NCBI GenBank assembly: GCA_025526915.1
Contig: JAHLKH010000112.1
Coordinates: 1 to 64,000 of the forward strand
Direction of reading: 5' to 3'
Source: Entophlyctis helioformis
Lineage: Eukaryota; Chytridiomycota; Chytridiomycetes; Chytridiales; Chytriomycetaceae
Length of the DNA stretch: 64,000 nt
Shown: piece after piece, positions 44,489-55,624 of the stretch
Layout of the letters: every line of letters starts with the position of its first letter
How positions within the stretch are numbered: the stretch's first letter is position 1
Program-made: the position numbers and the translations under genes
The notes under the pieces: generated by a model
Told to the model about the DNA's origin: nothing
The model's input: the letters and a program-made list of their open reading frames with translations, nothing else
Databases searched by the model: none

Positions 44489-45955
44489 ATGGGCGACGCA
44501 GGCGGCCTTGCGCAAGGCTGCAGGCGCATCGACTCGCTGCTGGAGGAGCGCGGCCTGCGGCTGGTCCCGAGCGCAGCAAAGCACCGCAGCATCGTCGCCG
44601 CCCGCCACATCCCTCGTGGCAGCACCCTCCTCGTCGAGCCGTCGCTCGCGACTGTCTGGCTCAGCGACACCGACGACCAGTCCGGCGACCCAGTCTGCTC
44701 CCGCTGCCGCCGCACCTCGACAGCCCTCAAACGCTGCTCGTCCTGCAAGTCCGTCGCATACTGCAGCACCGCATGTCAGCGCTCCGACTGGACAGATGCC
44801 GGCCACCGGCTTGTGTGCACCGTCCTTCGCACACACCCCAGCCTCCACCCGTCCTCGCCGGCATCCCTCGACCTGGTCATGCTCGCCCGCGTGCATGCGG
44901 CTGTAAGCCGGCTCCCGGAAACCGATCCGCAGGTCGCATCGCTGGCCAGCCTCCTCGGCCACGCCGACGATCCAACAACTGCTGCTGCTGCTGCTGCCCA
45001 CTCGCACGACGCAGCTGATCTCTTTGCCGTCGCGCTGCACCCGTCGCCGTCAACCGACCCTGACGCGCGGTCGCGCTCCAAGACCGCGGCCGCCCACCGC
45101 CTGCGACAGTTTCGCTGCAACAACTTCACGGCCACCAACAACGAGCTGTTTGCGCTGGGCGAGTGTCTGCAGCCGCTCGGCTCGCTGTTCAACCACTCGT
45201 GCTGCCCGAACGCGGTGGCCGTGTACGATGTGGGCGATGGGCGGTGCGTGCTGGTTGTGCGGTCGATACGCGACGTGGCCGTTGGCGAAGAGGTGTGCAT
45301 CTCGTACGTGGACACGATCGCGGGGCTCGCTGATCGGCGTCGGCATCTGCAGAGGTACGGCTTCGTGTGCGAGTGTGAGCGGTGCCTTTCGGAAGCGGAG
45401 AGTGCGGCTGGTCAGGATGGCCAAGATGGTGAAAGTCGTCAGAGTGGTCAAGGTGGCCAACATGGTCAGGACACAACAAAGAGTGGGATTAAGAGCCATG
45501 AACAGATGATCCGCGTTGGCTGGCAGGTGGTCGATTGGCATGTCCAGCACAAGGACGATGCAGATGATGGATACGATCGAGCCAAGATGGAGTGGATGGA
45601 CACACTGAGCAAGAGCGATCGGGCTTTGCTCTCTGTCGGGATGCTGCACGAAGCCGGCAATGCCTTCTCAGACCACCTGTCCAGTGGCGACGGCCAGCAC
45701 GGGCTGGAGCAAGCGATGCCGTGGGGACTGTTGATACTGGCCATCCATCTGATGGGATACCCGAGGTTCCATCCGATGCCGTGCGTGCAGGCAACAGCCA
45801 TGGCCAGACTGGTGCTGAGTCTGAATGACTGCAAAAACGCAGTCAAGCTCGGCCGGCTTGCGCAAGACTTTATCCTTGTCGCATATGGACCCGACATGCC
45901 GTGCCCAATGCGCGACTCTGTAAAAGCGCTGCTACGCGAAGCATTGAGACAATAA
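44489..45955 (+). CDS. MYND-SET (SMYD-type) lysine methyltransferase
   Basis: Single exon, 488 codons from ATG 44489. The SET core is split by a MYND finger: CSRCRRTSTALKRC, then SCKSVAYCSTACQRSDW and HRLVC (about 65-110). SET motifs follow: FNHSCCPNA for the S-adenosylmethionine pocket and GEEVCISYVD. The post-SET cysteines are CECERC. The N-terminal SET segment is AARHIPRGSTLLVEP. The order matches SMYD/Set5-Set6 proteins, which methylate histone or other lysines. After post-SET there is a low-complexity SGQGGQHGQD patch and a helical C-terminus. Convergent with NDUFA8. Confidence 0.88.
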   Translation: MGDAGGLAQGCRRIDSLLEERGLRLVPSAAKHRSIVAARHIPRGSTLLVEPSLATVWLSDTDDQSGDPVCSRCRRTSTALKRCSSCKSVAYCSTACQRSDWTDAGHRLVCTVLRTHPSLHPSSPASLDLVMLARVHAAVSRLPETDPQVASLASLLGHADDPTTAAAAAAHSHDAADLFAVALHPSPSTDPDARSRSKTAAAHRLRQFRCNNFTATNNELFALGECLQPLGSLFNHSCCPNAVAVYDVGDGRCVLVVRSIRDVAVGEEVCISYVDTIAGLADRRRHLQRYGFVCECERCLSEAESAAGQDGQDGESRQSGQGGQHGQDTTKSGIKSHEQMIRVGWQVVDWHVQHKDDADDGYDRAKMEWMDTLSKSDRALLSVGMLHEAGNAFSDHLSSGDGQHGLEQAMPWGLLILAIHLMGYPRFHPMPCVQATAMARLVLSLNDCKNAVKLGRLAQDFILVAYGPDMPCPMRDSVKALLREALRQ

Positions 45956-46230
45956 ACGTGCTTCATCCGAAGCGTTAGAGTTGGTGCATGCCTATGCTTC
46001 ATTGTCGCTGACAGAGAAACAACGAGGCGAGCAGAAAGCGGCACCAAAAACCACGGAATCGATAGACGTGCCGTGATCCTTGGCAGTGTGTTGTTGAATA
46101 AGCGGATCGAGTGTTGGGAGAGGGTGGGACGCTGGATGGGAATAGAAGACTGTCGGATGACCGAGCAGGGCTGGGCAGGGCTGGAGTGGGCAAGGATGTG
46201 AACGCGCGCCATGCTGCGGCAAGACCCCCT

Positions 46231-47358
46231 TTACTTGTACATGGGGTTCTCCTTGAGGTGAACGGGCACCTTGTCCTCTGGGGTATCCGGGATAGTCTTG
46301 GTCAGACCCTGACCGCGGCAAATGCAAAGAAATCGAGTGTTAGACCAAGTATTACAGCAGCCGATCGTACAGAGTGCCATGCGCTGGCTTAGTTGCCCTC
46401 CAGCCTCTGCCTCTGCCTATGCCTCTGCCAGCAACATCATGCAGCCGTCTGGCGCGGATTGTCCAAGGCCGTCTGTGGAAGCGTTCGACGGCACGTGTCG
46501 TGGCTCCATGTGCCAGTCTTGAAAGCAAACACATAGAGATCCAGCCGCGATAGCACTTACGAGCTTGGTAAAGACACAGTCGTTGAACGCGCGTTCCTGC
46601 GGGCGGCACTTTTGGAAGCGCTGGTTGTTCATGTCGAGACACTCCCAGTGGGTCTTCCACGTCTCCTCGCAGTTTGCCTTTAGCTTGGCGACGCTGTAAG
46701 CGAGCAAGTCGAGTGTCAGCCGCCAAGATCTGTGCTTCTGTCGATGGAGGGATGATGATGCAGTTCAAGCCACAGCAAAGCCGTAGGATGGCGTGCTGGC
46801 TGCGCAGATGGGCTGGCCGCGCAGATGGGTTTGTGGCCGATGGCTGCTGCTGCTGCTGGATGGACGGACGGGTGGCATTCGGGCGGCAAGGAGCCTTGGT
46901 GGTTGATGCCGCCCAGCGTTGTAGAGGCGGCCAGCCAGCAGCCATCTGCGCCAAACAGCCCATTCAGCGCAACCAGACTGTCCGTCGAGCCCGGCCAGAC
47001 AGGCCGACAGGCTGGCATGTTGCCGGGCAGACAGAGTGTAGCGCAGCCGCACGCTTTGTTGGCACCGCACTGCTCGCTGTGGCCAGCGTCGACCCCGCAC
47101 AACGGCCACTCACAGATCCAGGCCGCAGCGGGTGACTTTCCGGCCTTCCTTGAGACAGTGCGCGGGGTCGCCCGACTCCTTCTTGCAGAGCACAAAGTCC
47201 TCGGCGTAGTCCTTGCAGGCCGAGTTGAAGAAGAAGGCCATGGACGTGAGCGGCGCCGAGGTGCACCCAATCTCGGGCACGCTGGGGACGTCGGCGGGCA
47301 GCGGGTCCTTCTCGACCCACAGCTTCTCGACAAAGATGCCTTCTCGGTGCGTCGTCAT
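46231..47358 (-). CDS. NDUFA8: Mitochondrial complex I subunit NDUFA8 (CHCH protein)
   Basis: Exons 47358-47114, 46693-46561 and 46308-46231 give 151 codons in phase. The twin CX9C pattern is clear: CKDYAEDFVLC and CLKEGRKVTRC in the first CHCH, then CEETWKTHWEC and CRPQERAFNDC in the second. The stretch ending PVHLKENPMYK resembles the family's C-terminal PLPENPY. NDUFA8 is an intermembrane-space subunit of the proximal membrane arm, imported and oxidised by Mia40. Length fits the family (about 170). Intron 1 is 420 bp. Confidence 0.9.
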
Positions 47359-47840
47359 CCTGTGCGTTGCGGAGGTCGATGCTGGCCGTCAGTGCGTTGT
47401 CTGGCGGTTGGAGCGGCGTGTTGCCGTGCGGTGCGGTGCGGTGGTGCGGTGCGGTGCGCTGGCAGCAGGTGCGGTGGGAGGGCCACGTCTGCGACTGCGC
47501 TCGACGCTGCGGCCACGACCCCCCACGACCGCACGCCCCCCGCTGCCGCACGCCGCACCGATACTCGCCCTGCACGCAACCACTTTGCCCGCACGAAACG
47601 CCTGGCCAACTCACGCAGCAGAATCGTGGGCAAACCCGCCAAACATCCAACCGCGCCGTGGTGACTTGGTGCGGCTTCGGGTCCAGATGCTCGTCACGCC
47701 GCAGCGGCTGCTGCCATTGTTGCATGCTCTGCGATTGTGCTCTTGGCAGGCCTCTCTCACTGACGTAATTGCACACCTGGCCCAGATCTGATCTATTCTG
47801 ACCGCCATTGTCGAGAACACACTCGCACAGATCTCGCCAG
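47359..47840. promoter_or_regulatory. Divergent promoter region, NDUFA8 and 7TM-RGS gene 2
   Basis: 482 bp, with a (GTGCG)n-like array at about 47425-47462. No TATA box noted. Confidence 0.5.
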
Positions 47841-49735
47841 ATGCTCAAGCCGGCTCTGCCCCTGTCGCACTCTGAGTCGCAGTCGCAACCTCCCTCCCCG
47901 TCATGGTCGTCGCTGTCGTCGTCGCTGTCGCCGTCACTGTCTCTGCCAACCGCGTACAGCCGCGAGATCAATCTCAAAGTCGCCGTTTTGTGCATTGAGC
48001 TCATTCTGTATGTGGTTCTGGTGCCGCTGTTCGTTGCTCGACGTCGCCACCCAGTGATCAAGTTTCGGACGTGGTCGCTGGATCTGTACGTCGTGACGCT
48101 GCTGGTGCTGTACAAGTCGGTGGATACGAGTCTGGCGTTCTGGCAGGCCAGCGACAAGCGGCATCTGCGGACTGCGCTGACCATGGACAATCTGCTGTGT
48201 GAGTGCAGACATGCTGTTCCGCCTCATTGTGCATCGCTGAGCGCTTGCCTGCACAATCTGCCATGCAATCTGCACAATGCCCCGGATTGGTCACTGAGTC
48301 GCAATCTTCTATTAGCATTCCTGATCTTCCCCGTGTACCACGCCATCTTTATCCGCCACTACATCCTGCTGCAGATCGAGACCATCAGGCACAAGATGGT
48401 CGTCAAGCCGGTTGCGCCAGAGTCACGCAGACACGATCGCCGCAAGCGGCGTCTTGCTTGGTACCGCATGTTTGACTCGCATGCGGCTGCATGGGCCATG
48501 TACTCGGTGCACGCCATTCTACTTGCCGCGCTCTGTCTGTGGTATGGATCCAGCATGAATGTCGATGACGAGTTGATGGGCCGCCCCACGCCGTTCTCTG
48601 GCATCCGTGCAACCATTCTGCTCATCGAGCCAGCATCGGCAACCATCTTTCTGTTCTGGAATCTGTCGTCAAAGTGAGTGCTCGTCGCTGCTCGCTTGTC
48701 TAGAATATGCGTTGGTGTCATTAACGACTACATGCCAGGGCTATCGACGACCACTACGGTATCAAGAACCAGTTCTTTATCCTCATCGGGCTGACCAATG
48801 CCATTGTGTTTACCGCAACCTGCGCGACCGTCTTTCCAGAAAGCAAAGCGACTGTCATGGCCAACGACTGGGCGTCGGCCGTGCTGCCTCTGATGATCAT
48901 TCTGGTACATCTGCTCTGGCCATTGCACAGATCCATGTCGTGGAAAGTCGCCTCTCGCAGCCAGTCCAGCGACAGTGGAAGCGGCAAAAGCCGCCAGCAG
49001 CAGCAGCGTCAGCAGCGTCAGCAACAAAGCATTGACGTGCCATCGCCATCGCCATCCGCGTCGTCTCTGGATCGCGATCTGTCCCAAGACCATGTTGTCG
49101 TGGACTACATGTCGGAGAAGCCGGCCTATGAAGACGACAGCGATGATCAGAGCGATGCGACCAGCATGTCGGCCAGCTCCATGGTCAGCAGCATGGGCAC
49201 CGATATCACTGGGATGGTTTACACGGGCCAGTGCGGCTCGGCAGCAGCAGCAGGAATACGAGGCAAGCGCATCGGCCGCATGGAGTACCTGGATTACATC
49301 CTCAGCCAGCCAGCGCTGCGGTTCGCGTTTGCGCACTTTGTGCAGCGCGACCTGTGCTCCAACGAGCTGCTGTTTGTCATGGCGATCCAGCGATTCAAGG
49401 CAGCGGCAGCCAAGTCCGAACGCGAGCGGGCGGGCGAGGCAGACAACAAGGTGCAGGCCATGGCCAACGAGATTGCGTTTGACTTTTGCCGGCCAGGGGC
49501 TCCCAACGACGTTGGGCTGCCGCGGCTTGTTGCCGAGACGATGTGGCTGCGGGTGATGCATTTTGCTGGACGGCCAGCGCGCGAGGGGCTGGTGCTGTTT
49601 GACGGCAGCGAGGAGGCGGCCGTCGGCACGGTGATGGACATGTTGCGGCGGTTCGAGGGCTCGGCGGTGCATGCGCACGCGCTGGTGGCGGCAGCAACGG
49701 CAGGCGTGTCGGCCGACCGTCTGCATGGGCGATAG
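47841..49735 (+). CDS. Seven-transmembrane RGS protein 2
   Basis: Exons 47841-48198, 48316-48673 and 48739-49735 give 570 codons in phase. Membrane segments include VAVLCIELILYVVLVPLFVA, WSLDLYVVTLLVLYKSVD, SFLIFPVYHAIFIRHYILL, AAWAMYSVHAILLAALCLWY, ATILLIEPASATIFLFWNL, FFILIGLTNAIVFTATCA and AVLPLMIILVHLLWPL. After a Ser/Gln-rich linker the RGS-like domain runs LDYILSQPALRFAFAHFVQR, CSNELLFVMAIQRFKAAA and FDGSEEAAVGTVMDMLRRF. Intron positions and phases match those of gene 1 at two membrane-region sites, indicating common descent. Confidence 0.82.
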
Positions 49736-49883
49736 CCCGTCGGCAGGCGAAATAAATGCGATCTTGCCATCTTGCCACGCTTCGCAACAGCATCCTACCG
49801 CTGGACCACGCCCACCACCACCACACCGTCCGCCTCCGCACCACCCACCTCCGCACCCTCATCCGCATCCAGCTCCAGCACGC

Positions 49884-52214
49884 ATGGCACCCAACGTTCT
49901 GGTCTTGGGCGGCGTCGGCTTCATTGGCCGCACGCTCGTCTGCCATCTGATCGACAACAACCTCGCCGGCCACATCCGGGTCGTCGACAAGGCGCTGCCA
50001 GCCACCTCGTACCTCTCTGAAGCCCAGAAGAAGGTGTTCGCTGACCCAAAGGTGGAGTTTAAACAGGCCAACTTGGTCAATGCTGGTAAGGCAGCCCGCC
50101 CCATGCTGGCATGCCTGTGGTGCCCTGCTGGGCCTCTCTGCACGGCGCTCCCTGCAACAACACCACCGCACTGCACTGTACCGCACCGCATCGCACCCCA
50201 CGGAACGGCACCGCACCACCCTGTGTGGTCTGTCTGCGTGCGGCAGGCAGGCTCACTCTGGCTCGTTTTGCTGACACGCTTGCATCTCGGTTTTGCGTGC
50301 CGTGTTGCGGCTTCTTCGCCGTTACTGTGGTGGCTGGCTGGCGGGCTGGCTCACTGCCCGGCCGCACCACTCCTTTCTGTGCTTTCTCGCCCCTTGTGTT
50401 CCCTGTGGCTTGCGCCTCATTCCTTTCCAACGAACCGATGCGACGACACGATAACGGACGACCAACCCCAACACACTCCTGAACAGCTTCTGCTGAAAAG
50501 GCCTTTACCAGAGACGATGGGTCGCAGTACGACTACGTCTTCAATTGCGCGGCAGAGACCAAGTACGGCCAGGCCGAAGAGGTGTGTGCGGCTGCCACCC
50601 GTCTGCTTGTGGCTGTCTGCTGCTTGTGACTATCTGCTTGTGACTGTCTGCTCCCCTGTTTGCGGTGATTGCTTTTGCATGCCCCTGCCTTCATTGAGCC
50701 AGCACGGCGGATCTAACACAATGGACTGTCGGGCAACGTACGGCTGTCGCTGATGGAAACGTACTGGATAGGTCTACGACGAGAAGGTGTTCCAGCTCTC
50801 GACGACAGTCGGCAAGGAGGCTGCCAAGCGCGGCATCAAGGTCTTTGTCGAGCTGAGCACGGCACAGATCTACGAAGCTGGCAAGGTATCCCCGACTCTC
50901 TTGGCCACCACGATCGTCCAGCGACTCTCTCCTTGCTTGCTTGGCGATCGCTACTGACATGGTGGCTTGCAATGGCTTGCAACGGCCCGCAACGGATCTT
51001 GCTTGACAGAAACCGTCGTCTGAAGACTCCAAAGCGAAGCCGTGGACATCCATTGCCAAGGCAAAGCTCAAGGCCGAAGACGAGCTGAAGAAGATCAGTG
51101 GGTGAGTGGCTGTCTGTCTGGCTGGTTGACTGCCTGGCTGATTGACGGGCTGACGCAATGGAATGTTGCCCAATGCCTGTTGATGTACGGCAGCCTGAAC
51201 CTCATCATTGTGCGTCCAGCGATCGTGTACGGCCCCAGCGACATTCTTGGCATCAGTGAGTGCCGCACCGTGTCCCAAGTCTGCCCACGGTCCCATATGC
51301 TAATCGAAACCATCCACCTATCCGTCCACCTATCCGTCCATCCATCCATCTGTCTGCCTGTGCCGTGCTGTATAGCCCCTCGCCTCATCATCGGAGCTGT
51401 CTACAGACAACTCAAGGAGGAGATGACGCTGCTGTGGACCAAGGATCTCCGAATCAACACGGTCCACGTCCGCGATGTTGTACGTTTCCGAGACCGCCTG
51501 CACAGCCAGCTGCCATGGACTAACCGCCATGCCCTGTTGCACCGACTGGCCAGGCCCGCGCTCTGTGGCACATTGCCGCCACCAAGGAGGACGGTGGCGC
51601 AAGGACTGGACCTGTTGTGTCTGGCACAGTCTACAACCTTGCCGACAAGACCGACACGGGCAAGTCTCGTATTGGCATTGTGGCGGCACACTCGCGTCCA
51701 ATGTGGCAGGGCCACTGACACCAGGCCGGCTTGTTGTGCCGCATGGTGCCGTGTGTTGTACAGACCAAGGCGAGATCAACAAGCATATCGAAGCCATCTT
51801 TGATATCAAGACTGGATTCCAAGGCACCATGATCAGCCAGTTTGCCAAGGTGAGGCAGACTGCCCCGTCGCCAGCATGTGTTCGTGTTCGTGCATGCATG
51901 CGGTATGGCCCAGACAGTCTCACCAACGTGCATCCGTACAGCTCAACCTGGAGTCTGTGACGGAGGATGTCAACGACAAGCACCTGCAGCCGTGGTCCGA
52001 GCTCTGCAAGGCCGGCGGTGTTGCAAATACCCCTCTGACGCCGTACCTCGACCGCGAGCTGCTCAAGGACAATGCGCTCAGCATCGACGGGTCCAAGGTC
52101 GAGACGGAGCTTGGATTCGTGTACAAGCACCCGCAGGTCACTGAGGCGCTGTTGCGCGAAGTCATTGACGAGTTTGTGGCCTCGGGAATATGGCCAAAGG
52201 GCACGACGAAATAG
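49884..52214 (+). CDS. Extended SDR / NAD-dependent epimerase-dehydratase-like, nine exons
   Basis: Exons 49884-50085, 50487-50581, 50772-50885, 51010-51101, 51194-51255, 51376-51479, 51554-51659, 51764-51849 and 51942-52214 give 377 codons with all phases matching. N-terminal VLVLGGVGFIGRTLV is the GxxGxxG nucleotide-binding motif of extended SDRs. Then come YDYVFNCAAETKYG, VFVELSTAQIYEAGK (active-site Ser/Thr region), LNLIIVRPAIVYGPSD and a C-terminal substrate domain. The usual YxxxK is replaced by a KAKLKAEDEL-type segment, so catalysis may be atypical. Intron 7 starts GCAAGT, a second GC-AG intron. Substrate unknown. Confidence 0.85.
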
Positions 52215-52559
52215 TGGTGGCGACTCGGATCTGGATCTGTGTCTGGCCCTCTCGCTCTCGCTCTCGCTCTTTGTTTTGTCTCTTGTTTTGTCTGCTCCTT
52301 CCCCCACCCTTACACACGTCTGCTTCTTCTTGATCGTCGACTCCCTGACCCATACACCCACCCCGATCGCTCCTGTCATTTCATCCGCTTGAGCCTTCTT
52401 CGTCCTTCACCTCGAGCCACAATAACAAACCCCCTCACCCCCCACGCGTTACTCAGTGCCCGACAGCACAGATGGCCACCAAACCAACCAAACAAGCAAC
52501 GGACGGTGCAAGTACAATCGACAACCGAAACAACCTCTTTATTACCGGCCCCTCTCTAC

Positions 52560-53984
52560 TCAGACGACAGCAGGAGCGTTGTGAAGGTCGTCCTGCTGCA
52601 GCAGGTTCTCGGACTGGTTGCCAATGGAGATGGACACGTACACGTCCGTGCCATAGCCCTCCATAGTGTACAGCGACACATCACCGCCCCAGTAGTTGGC
52701 ATACACGCGCGACATGGGCAGTCCGAGCCCGAGATGCAGCGACGGCGGCACGGGCTCGCCGATCTTGGCAGCCAGCCGCTGGACGCGGTCGAGCGGATGT
52801 TGATCGGCCAACAAGGCCGAAGCTGAGGATGCGGATGCGGATTCGGATGCAGATGCCGATGACGATTCCGATGAGGGCAGCGAGCTAGACGAGTGTGTGG
52901 AGCGGCGTTTGGACGAATGAGAGTACGACCAGATGTGGTCGAGAACCGCCTTGTCAATGCCGCCGCCCTGGTCCGACACGCGGAACGTGATCTGGGTATC
53001 AGCCTGGCCGATGGTGACGCGGATGGCAGGCAAAAAGAGGGGCGGCAAGACCTGGGGAGCATTAGATGGAGCAGACGAGTATGGGGCCGATGACGATGAT
53101 GAGGACGATGACGATGACGAGGATGAGGACGAGGATGAGGATGGCGGTGCGTGCTTCTCGTACGTGAAGCGCATGCTGTTCTTTAGCAGCTCAAAGAGAA
53201 TGTACTCGATGTGGTCAGGGATGTATGTGAATGTGGCGCCGCGGAAACCGTCAATGACAACGTCGGGCGGGTCGATGCCATAGGCGTCGCGGAACGAAGC
53301 GCCGGCAAGACGTGTGCACTTTTCGATAATGTCGAGCGCACGGCAGCGCGTGTTGATGATGCCGATCCAGTCCTCGCGGCCCTTCTCTTTGCCAGCAAAC
53401 ACGCTCGACAGGGCGAGATGCTGTTCAGCAAGGACGCGGCGGCCGATGCGCGAGCGGAGCGTTTCGTTCATAAACTTGTCGGCGGCATGGCGCGAGAGAT
53501 GAGGCTCGGACTCGGCAATGCCAATAGCGAGCTGGGGAATGACGACCAGGTGCACGTCGAGCATCTGTTGGATGAGGGCACAAAACTGGTTGTTTTCTTC
53601 GAGGGTCGTGATGGGCTTGACGGCGCGGAATCGCTCGAATGCGTCCCAGTACAGGCCGTAGATGAGCTGGATGTGGGGGTTCATGCCCACGACAAAGGGC
53701 AGCTGCTGGAAGACGCTGTGCAGATGGAGTCGGGTTGAGTTGGATGGAGTTGGATGATGTCAGATGACAGAGGCAATGCAGATGTGCGTTGGATGACACG
53801 ACGGGATGGCGCGAGACACGGCGTGAGACACGCCGTGAGACACGATGCGACGGCCAACCGATCCGGCAGCAGATGCACTTACGAGATGCGGTGGGCAAGA
53901 CGCACGGGCAGCTCGGAGCGGATGTAGTTGGCTGCGGGATCGGGTGCAGCAGAGGAGGGCAGACGAGGCAGACGGCAGACGGCA

Positions 53985-54031
<47 letters not shown>

Positions 54032-54494
54032 CGGCAAGGCGGGCAGGCAAGAGTTGCGGGTTGGCGAGGGTGTGAGACGAGAGCACGTGCGTTAGTAGCG
54101 AGGCAATGTTGGCGCATGCACCGATGGCATCCGATGGCAGGCAGAACGGCCGGAAGGCTTGCTGGTGGCAGCGCAGAGCAGTGCAGAGCAGAGCAGCGCA
54201 CAGCAGAGCAGCGCACAGCACTTGGATCTGCAACAAGCCAGCCAGCCAGATACAGCCTGACAGACAGACAGCCAGCCAGCGAACCAGCCAGCCAGATACA
54301 GACAGACAGCCTGGCAGACGGCCGGATGAACCTTCAGGCTTACCGGACCGCAGCAGCTTCTCGAGCGTCAGATTCCGGCCAAAGACGGTGAGCTGGCGCA
54401 GAGTGACCCGCTTGGTCTCCTGCTCCAGGTAGCTCTCGAGCACCCGGTTGTTGTAAAAGTTGGCATAGGCCGGCGTCGGCGAGGCCGCCACCAT
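52560..54494 (-). CDS. Mitochondrial protein kinase, PDK/BCKDK family
   Basis: Exons 54494-54344, 53931-53883 and 53715-52560 give 451 codons in phase. The N-terminal helical domain has RVTLRQLTVFGRNLTLEKLL and RSELPVRLAHRIS, typical of pyruvate/branched-chain dehydrogenase kinases. The GHKL ATP site shows the N-box ILFELLKNSMRFT, G1 SDQGGGI and G2 GLGLPMSRVYANYWGG. These kinases phosphorylate the E1 subunit of the matching dehydrogenase in the matrix. About 20 consecutive Ser sit between N-box and G1, with another Ser/Ala insert before G2. Upstream in-frame sequence could extend the N-terminus as a targeting peptide. PDK and BCKDK cannot be told apart here. Confidence 0.88.
53986..54031 (+). 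repeat. (GGCA)n tetranucleotide repeat in kinase intron 1
   Basis: About eleven perfect GGCA units inside the first intron of the PDK/BCKDK-type gene. Related CAGCCAGC and CAGACAGA repeats follow at 54240-54310. Confidence 0.95.
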
Positions 54495-55624
54495 TGTCCG
54501 GCTCTGGCCAACAGAGCCGAGTCGTGACGACGAGGGCGGCGCGGGAGGCGGGGTGAGTGTGGGGTTCGCGGGCTGGCTGTACAGATGCCGGTGCTGGTGG
54601 TGGATGTGAGGCTGGTGCCTTTGGCTGGCTGGTGTGCTGGTTGCTGTGCTGCTGTTGCCGCAGTGGGCGGTTGCTGTTGCATGATGAGCATGGACGCTGT
54701 CCGTTGCCGCCTGGCGCCTGCTGCAATCATGAGCCGGCTCATCTGTTGGATGAGATCGCTGGAAAGCCAAAACGGAAAGGCGGTGGCAAGACGGCAGTGC
54801 AACTGCAGATGCAGGCTCTGGGCGTCGGCCAACCACGACACGGCCGATGCCACTTGCTGGACGCCTCGAGCCGCACATTGGCAGACTGAGGCTGGACGTC
54901 ACTGAGCCGCAGCGGCATCAGATCGCCGGGGGAGCAAGGCTGCCCAGCAGCGTCCAAGGCCGTCTGTTCATGCGTCGCACGGTTGCGCAGACGGCTGCTG
55001 CCGGCACAACAACGGCACAGTGGCATCAGCCCCAAACACATACAGCAGCATCAGCAGACCCACGATCGTTCCCGCTGCGTCTGCGGCCAGCCTGTCTGTG
55101 GGTGATCACTTCTGCTGCGATCCCAGGCGAGCCAGCCAATGCAGCCACAGTCTGTTGTGTTGTTGGGCTCGTTGCGACACCGGCCGCAGAGAGACCATCG
55201 ACTGGCCGCAGAGAGACCACAGAAAGGCCGCAGAGAGACACTCGTGGCGGGTGTCTGCTACACAAGTGGCCCGCGGCACGTAAGCTCAACCGTCGGTCTT
55301 TTCGAATGCCCACACGGGCACACGGGCTCACGCGCAAACACGCCGGTCGGGGAGCCACCCGATCCGCCGCACATGACGCGCGTGCAGGTGGCCAGCCGTG
55401 CAAGCGTGCAGGCGTGCAGGCGTGCAAGCGGCCAACGAGCCCCGCCTGCGCTCCGTCTCCGCCTGCAAACAACGCCAGGCGTTCCAAGCCTCATTGTCCG
55501 CTATATAAAACGCCGCTGTCCCCACCTGAAACACCCGCCGACCGCCCGACGACCGCCCGACGACCGCCCGACGACCGCCCGCCAGCCGACCAATCGCCCG
55601 CCATCCCGCCCCGCTTGTTTCATA
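54495..55624. promoter_or_regulatory. Divergent intergenic region, kinase and C2H2 gene
   Basis: Contains GGCCGCAGAGAGACC three times (about 55189-55238), GCAGGCGTGCAAGC repeats (about 55400-55430) and GACCGCCCGAC four times (about 55543-55582). A TATATAAA box at 55502-55509 lies 116 bp before the ATG of the C2H2 gene. Long frames on both strands here look compositional. Confidence 0.6.

Noticed and set aside
46964..48190. 408-codon minus-strand frame across the NDUFA8 and RGS2 promoter
   Set aside because: Crosses the NDUFA8 exon in the wrong frame and the GTGCG repeat; no domain.
53986..54031. Possible CRISPR-like or telomeric array
   Set aside because: A simple GGCA tetranucleotide repeat without spacers. 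No CRISPR array, tRNA or rRNA gene was recognised in the window.
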